Source: Udeniomyces pyricola (lineage: Eukaryota; Basidiomycota; Tremellomycetes; Cystofilobasidiales; Mrakiaceae). Taken from it: a stretch of DNA of 64,000 bases. A program made the position numbers and the translations under genes. This document shows positions 57,601 to 64,000 of the stretch, one piece after another (position 1 is the stretch's first letter; each line of letters starts with the position of its first letter). Location: contig BCIK01000026.1 of the NCBI GenBank assembly GCA_039545295.1, forward strand, positions 151,132-215,131, in the 5' to 3' direction. Under the pieces are notes generated by a model, which was not told the DNA's origin, ran no database searches, and saw nothing but the letters and a program-made list of their open reading frames with translations.

Positions 57601-58851
57601 AGATCTCGTTACCCGACCTTCCGGCGGCATGACCTCGCAAGACGACGACGTCTACGGGAGGGTTCAAGATCATGGCTTATCTGTCATCCCGGATTCACCG
57701 AGGAACCTAAACGTGAGATCTCCTTACCGTCGGTCTTCTCCAACGCCTCTCATTCGGAAAAGTGTTCACACTAGACTCTCCTGATTTCTCACTTCTTTTT
57801 CTTTTACTTTTTCTTGTGGCTTTGTTGGAAACTCCCAAACTCCCATCATCCTCATCTACAAACTAAATCCAAATGTCCTCGTTTCTTTCCTTTCTCTCTT
57901 GTTCTCTCTTGTTGCTTCCTCGAAATTTCCTATCACAGGAAGAACCGACACTTGACGTCGTGAACGCTTGTTTTGCCGATCGGGATCTCTACGTGGGTCC
58001 CGCGACCGAAGCCGTTCGATCGTTCCTCGTTTCTTTCCTCGACCAAACCAAGCAAACGACTTACACCGAGATGGTGAGTTCCAAACGGCGAAGTTTTTTT
58101 CATCGCCTTGTACCATCTTGGTTTCATCTTGGACGATGTTCTGCCTCGAAGGAATATATGAGACGGGGAGGGAGGGGGGGTTGGGGGGGGGGGGGGTTGG
58201 AGTTCAGAAGATGCCGTTCGCTTTTCTCTCTCTTCCTGTTTTGGTCACTCATATCATCAATACCCCCCCCCCTTCCCTTTTTGTTTCCTCTCCCCCTTTT
58301 CCTCTTTCTTTCTCTTTTCCATAATCATGTCTCCTCATCCTCACCTCTCGGGTTCCCCATCCCATCTCTCTCAGGCCCAATCGTTCCTCCCTCCATCCAA
58401 ACAACCCTCAACCCCTTCCTCCTTCTCCTCCCGCGGCGATGTCCTCAAACCCCTCATCTACGCCCACATGGACCTCCTCGGTCTCCACCGTGGAAATATT
58501 CAAGTTAAAATCCACGAGCTCCAAGATCGATCAATCCAACGCTGGAAAAAGGAAAAACAAGGGCCTTCATCCTATCGTCTCCTCGCTCACAGCGAGTCTC
58601 ACGATCTCGAACGAGAAGTAGAAGAAGAAGGGGAAGAAGAAGAAGGAGGGAGATGGGGTATGATGATGAATGGTCGACGAGGACGATTGGCATTAGGAAG
58701 GTTGGGTTTACCGAGTCCTCAAGGAGGTTCAGGGAGGAAAATGAGAGGGTACGGATTGGTCGAAGGGGGAACGGAACGTAGTAAGATTCAGGGTCAGAAG
58801 AAGGTACATGAGTCGATCCAAATCACGATCGATAAGAATGGGGGATTGTAA
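54681..58851 (+). CDS. Large unrecognised protein, about 1,190 aa
   Basis: A first exon of 800 codons (54681-57080) with ordinary composition is followed by about four smaller exons. These carry VVDRLINHWST, then RFASLPVTMSPSPALLSTWH to RNLN, then EEPTLDVVNACFADRDLYVG to YTEM, and finally AQSFLPPSKQPSTP to DKNGGL and the TAA stop. The protein looks mainly alpha-helical (LEEIVKCVKAGVLGG, LRVALALWRRERLGREHAI), which could mean helical repeats as in organellar RNA-binding proteins, but I see no clear repeat period and no motif to name. The last 200 residues are charged, with an EEEGEEEE stretch. The start at 54681 is provisional because the upstream Arg-rich frame may supply a targeting exon. 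Neighbours give no clue. Confidence 0.75.
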
Positions 58852-59176
58852 TCGAATGCGACGTTTGATCTGAGCTAAAGCGGGGGGGAGGGGGGGGGGA
58901 TGATGGATGCGTTTATTCATGCATAATGTGTTCATGTCAGTTCGTCTGAGAGATGACTTGTTGGCCGGTAGATTGAACATGTCGATTTGGTTCTTTGGGT
59001 CTTGATCAGTATTGGTGCGTTAGTTGGTTCTTCAACTTTTTCCACATCGTCAATCCCGTAAGCCCATTCCGCAAGAGAGAAAATACACGTTTCCATCCCT
59101 TAAAAAAAAAAAAAAACCCTGGAATAAGAAAGAGACGAAGGAAAAACTCATTTCTTCTCCTTCTTCTTCTCCTTCT
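58852..59176. other. Short convergent gap
   Basis: Between two convergent stop codons, with a G-rich run near 58881-58898 and poly-A near 59103-59115. No gene is seen. Confidence 0.5.
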
Positions 59177-60119
59177 TTACAACCCATGGTCCCCTTCCAT
59201 TTCCCTCAACAGCTTCTCCAACTCATCTTCCCCCGCGCCGGCCTCCCCTTCCGCCACCGCTTCCTTCAACAACCTTTCGTCAGCTTCTTCCTCCTCGATC
59301 CGCCGCTGTTCCTTACTGGACTTTGGCGGACTTGCACCGGTATGGAACGACGGTATCTTATCACTCGGTTCGTTGGAAGGATCTTGGGACGTCTGCTCGG
59401 AAAGGGCAGAAGAAGAAGAAGAAGAAGAAGAAACGAATGTCGACGAACCCGTCGCCGCCGCAGCAGCAGCAGCAGTAGATGAGGAAGGATTCGACGGTAA
59501 AGGTCCAACGTCCGTATCTTGACGTAAGAACGAAGCTAGTCGAGAATCTTCAACGGCGTATTCGAAATCGTCGAGATCCTAGGGTGGATAGATACACAAG
59601 AGAAGAAACCGAGATGAACGACGATGAGTTGAAGGTTTAAAGGGTTGAGGATAATGATGTTGATGATGATGATGTTGATGATGATGACAGGAGTTGATCA
59701 GGGCGACCATCACATTCCATCTATATTTTTCATCTACCTTCGAAAACAGGGAAACTCACCCCGATCCATTCACCACCGACCAAGAACCCCGGTAACTTCC
59801 CTTCCGTCCTCCCTTTCCTTCTCCAAACCCTCTTCCCATCCTCGTCCATCGCGACGTCGACTTTTTCGAACGGGATCCGAAGCGTCGTCAACGTTCGAAG
59901 GAGGTACTCTTGTTTCGTCCGAGGAGCAGTCGGTTGAGGAAGAGATGTCGTCTGGGCCCCTCCGACCGGGGAAAGGAAAGGAGGTCGTGATGATGTTGAT
60001 TTGAGATGGGAATTCGGATCGTGATGGTCAGTCAGTTAGTTGGTTGATGATGCGTTGGGTTGGGATGGAAAGAGCGTAGCAAGCGTGCGTACGTAGACTG
60101 ATATACGAGGTGGAGACAT
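59177..60119 (-). CDS. SH3BGR / glutaredoxin-like small protein with acidic tail
   Basis: Three exons (60119-60093, 59951-59760 and 59578-59177), in phase, give 206 residues. The start exon is only 27 nt and encodes MSPPRISVY. Joined to TTSLPQPTAPRTKQEYLLRT it makes the first strand and helix of a thioredoxin-type fold. IPFEKVDVAMDED, then KLPGFLVGGEWIG and DLDDFEYAVEDSRLASFL, match the SH3-binding Glu-rich (SH3BGR) family. There is no CxxC active site, as usual for that family, so a redox role is doubtful. The second half is extra: poly-Ala and poly-Ser tracts, then a charged coiled-coil-like end (RRIEEEEADERLLKEAVAEG to MEGDHGL). The gene is easily missed because two exons lack any long Met-initiated frame. 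Confidence 0.85.
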
Positions 60120-61092
60120 TGGGAAAGAGAGGAGTGAAGGAACGGTGAACTTGGGGAATGTTGATAATGGACCGGAAGAGGATGACGGATCGAGCGTTGA
60201 TGATAGATATATGGATGATGAGGGACGGTCTGCGCGTCTGCTCATGACAGCTCAGACTGACATGTGACATGTGACATGTGACATGTGACGTGACATCTTG
60301 TATCAGGGGTCGATATGGTTGAAGAAGATGCCTATTGATTTCAACCTTCTTCTTATATATATTAATCTCCTCCTTCATTTAATCTCTTCTCTCTCTTCGT
60401 ACGTCACCCGAACATTATCAGGACAAGAAGGGATCTCAAACGATTGATCCGACAAACCCAGTACACGCATGTGACCATCATGAGTATCTAACTCTACATA
60501 GACCAGCTGATAAATGCATGTGATATATATATATTGAGAGTCGAGAGAGAGACTAGAGAGAAAGCCGAGTCAGATCGCAGAGACGCGGGACAGCTTGCTG
60601 CAGACAGCGGCAACGGAATCATGAAATCAGATGAGACGATGAGAGAGGACAAAGAAGAGAGAAAATAACAAACTGCTAAGACGATTAATTATGAGGATCG
60701 AAAGGAGGACAGGTGAGGCGAGGAGGAGAGGCAAATCGCAAAACGAAAAAAAAGGCATAATAAGATGTGACTGTTGAGAGGTTGAGAGACCAAGGTGGAC
60801 GAGACCGATGATGAGGAGGAAGAGGAGGAGGAAGAGGAGGAGGAAAAGGGAAAAGGNGGGGGGGGGGGGGAGAGAGAGGGATGAGACCCGATGCTTTGAT
60901 TTTGTACAATAAGCGATGGGGAGAACATTAAGATAGATGACAAGAAGGGGAAGGTAGGTGGTAAGGGGAGTGTGTAAGACAGCAGACGTATCGTATAGCA
61001 ATTCAGAGAAAGAGCAGGAAAAAAAAAACGGAGATCACAGTAAACAAATCAACGCATCCCATCTCGCACACATGTCTTTACTTGAAATCGCA
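60120..61092. other. Intergenic, upstream of the SH3BGR-like gene
   Basis: No supported gene. It holds the CATGTGA tandem described separately, a TA tract near 60521-60532, GAGGAG repeats near 60811-60843 and one N (60857) next to poly-G. The right part is the 3' flank of the Gln-rich gene. Confidence 0.45.
60261..60288. promoter_or_regulatory. Four tandem CATGTGA units (E-box-like array)
   Basis: Four exact 7-bp copies followed by a degenerate CGTGACA, 142 bp upstream of the SH3BGR-like start. Each unit contains CATGTG, a CANNTG E-box core as bound by bHLH factors. Use as a control element is inferred from position and repetition. Confidence 0.5.
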
Positions 61093-64000
61093 TCAACTGA
61101 TCAACCATCCACTCTGACCTCCAGGTCCCGTCGCCGTCGCCGCAGACGGTTCTTCCCCACTCCCACCTCCGCCGACAAACGCACTGGCGTCCCACGGGAA
61201 ATCCTCCAACCCCGAAAAGTACTCTTGCTCGCCCATGGCCCAACCCTCCGGCCCGGCCAAAGGATCCTCTACCAGATCTCCATCTGTCGCCATCGTCCCA
61301 GTCGCACCAGACCCAGGCAAGTCCGTCGGGACATCAAGGGCTGACGTGAGCGTCGTCGTGAGAGCGCTCTTTTTCGAGCTTCCACTCGTTCCCAAGGTCG
61401 TCGACACGGACGATCCATCCCGATTGAGACTCGACCCGACACCCGCTCCGGTAACGACTAAAGTCGGATGGGGCGAAAGCACGTCTTCTTTCGTCGACGC
61501 CGGAGATTCATCTGTATGGTTCGGACCGCCCCCTCCCGTGGACGAAGAAAACGAGGAGTGAAGAAGGTCGGGCGTCTGAGCGTCGGGGTCGACGTCGGCC
61601 GCAGACGTGAGGGTGAGAGTGGTGTTAAAAGGAGTCGAAGCATTCCGTGGGGGAGGTATCGACTCGGTAGCGTTGGGCAAGGCCGAGGCAGGAACAGGGG
61701 CGTTAGTAGCACTGGCAGAGGTAGCATGGCGAGAAGCAGGGGCAGTCGAAGGTGGTGGTAGCTTTGGCGATGGCGGTCGTGACGGTTCATCCTCATCCAG
61801 ATATTGCGATGTGTCGATGAAGAAGGAGATATCGAAGCCTTCCTCCTCAGCGATGGCTTCGGGCGTGCGTTGCTGCTGCTGTTGTTGTTGCTGCTGAAAT
61901 TGTTGTTGCTGCTGTTGTTGTCGTTGATGAAGCGCAAGGTTGAATGTCGGAAGCGTGGATGACGAGGAACCATAAGGGGAAGGATGACTTTGATAGAGGT
62001 ACGGGGAGTTGTTGGGAGGGTATTGAGAGGAAGGATGCGTGGAGGCGGATGTCGTTGGTTGATGTGGTTGCTGTTGCTGCTGCTGAAGGAGATACGAAGG
62101 GGAAGAGGCAGCAGAGAGCTGAAAGTCGGCGGCCGACGGCTGCGATTGACGACGAAGATCTTGCATAGCTCGCGAGACAACCTGCGGGTCCGACGACTGA
62201 GCGGCTTGGAGTCTCGACCATTGGGTCTCAAAGAACGAGACGGGATCCTTTTCGGCGTCTGACTGTCGATTCGACCATGGCGATGGCTGAGGGGGCTGTC
62301 GTCCGCGACCGAGACCGCCATGACTTGCGAGCGTCGCGTCCGCTTCGCCCATGCGCAACCCAAGGACGGACGCGTCTTCGATACCCGACATCTCGTTCCC
62401 GCCAACACTCGCTCTCTTGACCTGAGCGTGGGCTTGCTTCCGCTCCATCTCTTCCTGGACGCGAGTCAGGGTCGGCATCGAACTCGACACGGTGCCGGAC
62501 GCGTCACCACCCGCAACGCCAGCCTGCTGGTTCGACGACGAGCGGCTTCTGGCGTGACTCGGTCGGGCGTTCGCGCTCGTTGATTCCCTCTTGACCGCTG
62601 CAGCATGACTCGTAGACTTGGATGCTGAGGGCGGTGACATGCGTTCTGAGGAAGGCGAATGGTCGAGTACGATGGGCGTTGGCGTGTTGCCTGTACCGTA
62701 CATGGCGGCGGGGGACCCTCCCTGAGATGAATTGCGCGCTCGTTTCGCAGGTGGGGCACGAAGGTCTTCTCGTCGGAGCGTTGTCGCGGGCACAAACGCG
62801 CTGGGACTCGCGGCAGTATTGGAAACATCGGTCGAGAGAGCAGCACCGGGGAAGTCGTTGGTACCTGGGTGGGCGGCGAGGTGGACATTGGAAGTCGAAG
62901 GCTGGAGGGTGCCAGAGGAAGAGAGGTTGTTGACGGTACCCATCGGGAGACTGTCGTTGTTTCCACCGGACGCGGCAGCAAGAGCAGCGGCAGCAGCTTG
63001 TTGGGCCTTCATATGGGCGTTGTGCTGAGTGCGAACATGCGAGACAAACTTGGCGATGTGCGCGCGGGCTTGTTCAACTGTCTTTGTGTGTTGGGTGAAG
63101 ACGCCCGACTGGCAGAACTGAGCAGCCTGACGGTGAGTCGCGACCTGGAAGGACGGAGGAGAACACAGGTCAGCACTCCACGACTGCAGCGAACTAAACC
63201 GAATTGATACTAAAGTGGGCGCACCATCTCGATGAGCTTGATGAAAACCCTCGCGGGGGATTCATCCGGGTTCATGGCGCGGTACATGATGGCAGCTCGT
63301 TCCGCCTCAATGAAATGCGGAGACAGCGCTTGCAATGCCTTTGTGCACTCGACCTTCTCCTGGTCGGACATGTTGTCGATGTTGATGATCTGGGCCGCTG
63401 AGGAAATCAAGGTACGTAGGAGTCAAGGATGACGTCAGCATCGACGCCAAGTCACCGGAGGATCGCAACGCGTAAGAAAGTCGATCAACAAAACGTACAC
63501 AGGCGAGCCTCCGCCTTTGCAAGCTCTTCCTTGTAGAGCAATGACGCCTTGTGAAGCGTCTCGGTCGTCGGCTTTTTGGGTGCAGCAATGGCCCCTCCCG
63601 CACCACCAGCTTGAGTCTGCCCACTTCCTCCACCCGGTACGCCGGGTTTGCTACTGGCCGACGACCCTTGCTGCTGCTGCTGCTGTTGTTGTTGTTGTGC
63701 CTGCTGCTGCAGAAGCCACGCGGCCGTGTTCATCATGGGCTGAGCTTGAAGGTTCTGGATTTGGGCGAGGCTCGGAGTAGGCCCTCCCCCGCCTCCGATG
63801 TTAACAGCGTTGAGCTGATGTTGCTGTTGCTGCTGCTGCTGCTGTGCTTGCTGCTGCTGCTGCTGCTGCTGCTGGCGTTGTTTGAACTCGGCAATCTTCT
63901 GATAAATCTCTGGGGAAGACTTGGCAAAGGCGGCAAGCTCAGCCGGGGTCGCACTCATGAGCCGACTCATGAATCGGGGATCCGGAACACCGTTCGGACC
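61093..64000 (-). CDS. Gln/Ser-rich, probably nuclear protein, C-terminal part (runs off right edge)
   Basis: Three exons (64000-63499, 63397-63225 and 63144-61093) encode the last 908 residues; the N-terminus lies beyond the window. The order is MSRLMSATPAELAAFAKSSP, two long poly-Gln tracts, then a more conserved-looking helical part split over two introns (INIDNMSDQEKVECTKALQA, HFIEAERAAIMYRAMNPDES, then THRQAAQFCQSGVFTQHTKT and HIAKFVSHVRTQHNAHMKAQ). A long tail rich in Ser, Pro and Gln follows, with a basic PPAKRARNSS patch, ending GGQSGWLIS. The composition resembles transcription or chromatin cofactors (Mediator or SWI/SNF subunits), but I see no domain that proves this. Confidence 0.75.

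Noticed and set aside
58995..59522. 175-codon plus-strand frame with Ser, Glu and Ala runs
   Set aside because: The opposite strand carries the third exon of the SH3BGR-like protein, which joins in phase to conserved domain exons.
61458..62408. 316-codon Arg/Pro/Ser-rich minus-strand frame
   Set aside because: Out-of-frame reading of the Ser/Pro/Gln-rich exon of the right-edge gene; the alternative frame is continuous with the conserved-looking upstream exons.

Overview
The window looks like nuclear DNA of a filamentous or dimorphic fungus, most likely a basidiomycete. Genes are densely packed and rich in short GT-AG introns, and the identifiable proteins are fungal: nitrate assimilation enzymes, uricase, bifunctional ADE2, a Zn2Cys6 regulator and an UNC93-type transporter. 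I cannot fix the class or species from the sequence alone. Seven isolated N bases sit in or beside homopolymer runs, so run lengths there are not reliable. I saw no rRNA, no convincing tRNA, no CRISPR array and no viral or toxin gene.

Region 1 (1-24.5 kb) is a nitrogen block. Nitrate reductase (partial, running off the left edge), nitrite reductase and a NRT2-type nitrate/nitrite transporter are all present; the last two share a 961-bp divergent promoter. Between nitrate and nitrite reductase, all on the minus strand, lie a Ser-rich protein gene, urate oxidase, the catalytic subunit of RNase H2 and the bifunctional AIR carboxylase ADE2. GATA-type motifs, the usual target of fungal nitrogen regulators, recur upstream of nitrate reductase, uricase and the nitrite reductase/transporter pair. 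The block therefore combines nitrate use and purine breakdown with one purine biosynthesis gene.

Region 2 (24.5-36.6 kb) holds a possible 98-residue protein gene, an oversized mitochondrial carrier and the most unusual gene in the window. In that gene one reading frame encodes cystathionine beta-lyase followed directly by mevalonate kinase, about 975 residues from ten exons, with no stop codon and no methionine at the junction.

Region 3 (36.6-49.5 kb) holds a long Ser/Pro-rich reading frame, a five-helix membrane protein resembling the detached N-terminal domain of an ABC transporter, and divergently from it a Zn2Cys6 transcription factor.

Region 4 (49.5-64 kb) holds an UNC93-type MFS transporter, a large unrecognised protein of about 1,190 residues, a small SH3BGR-type (thioredoxin-fold) protein whose promoter carries four tandem CATGTGA units, and the 3' part of a Gln-rich, probably nuclear protein that runs off the right edge.

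Splice structures were worked out by eye from conserved protein strings, phase and GT/AG borders. Outer coordinates and the exon borders quoted should be within a few bases; borders not quoted are less certain.
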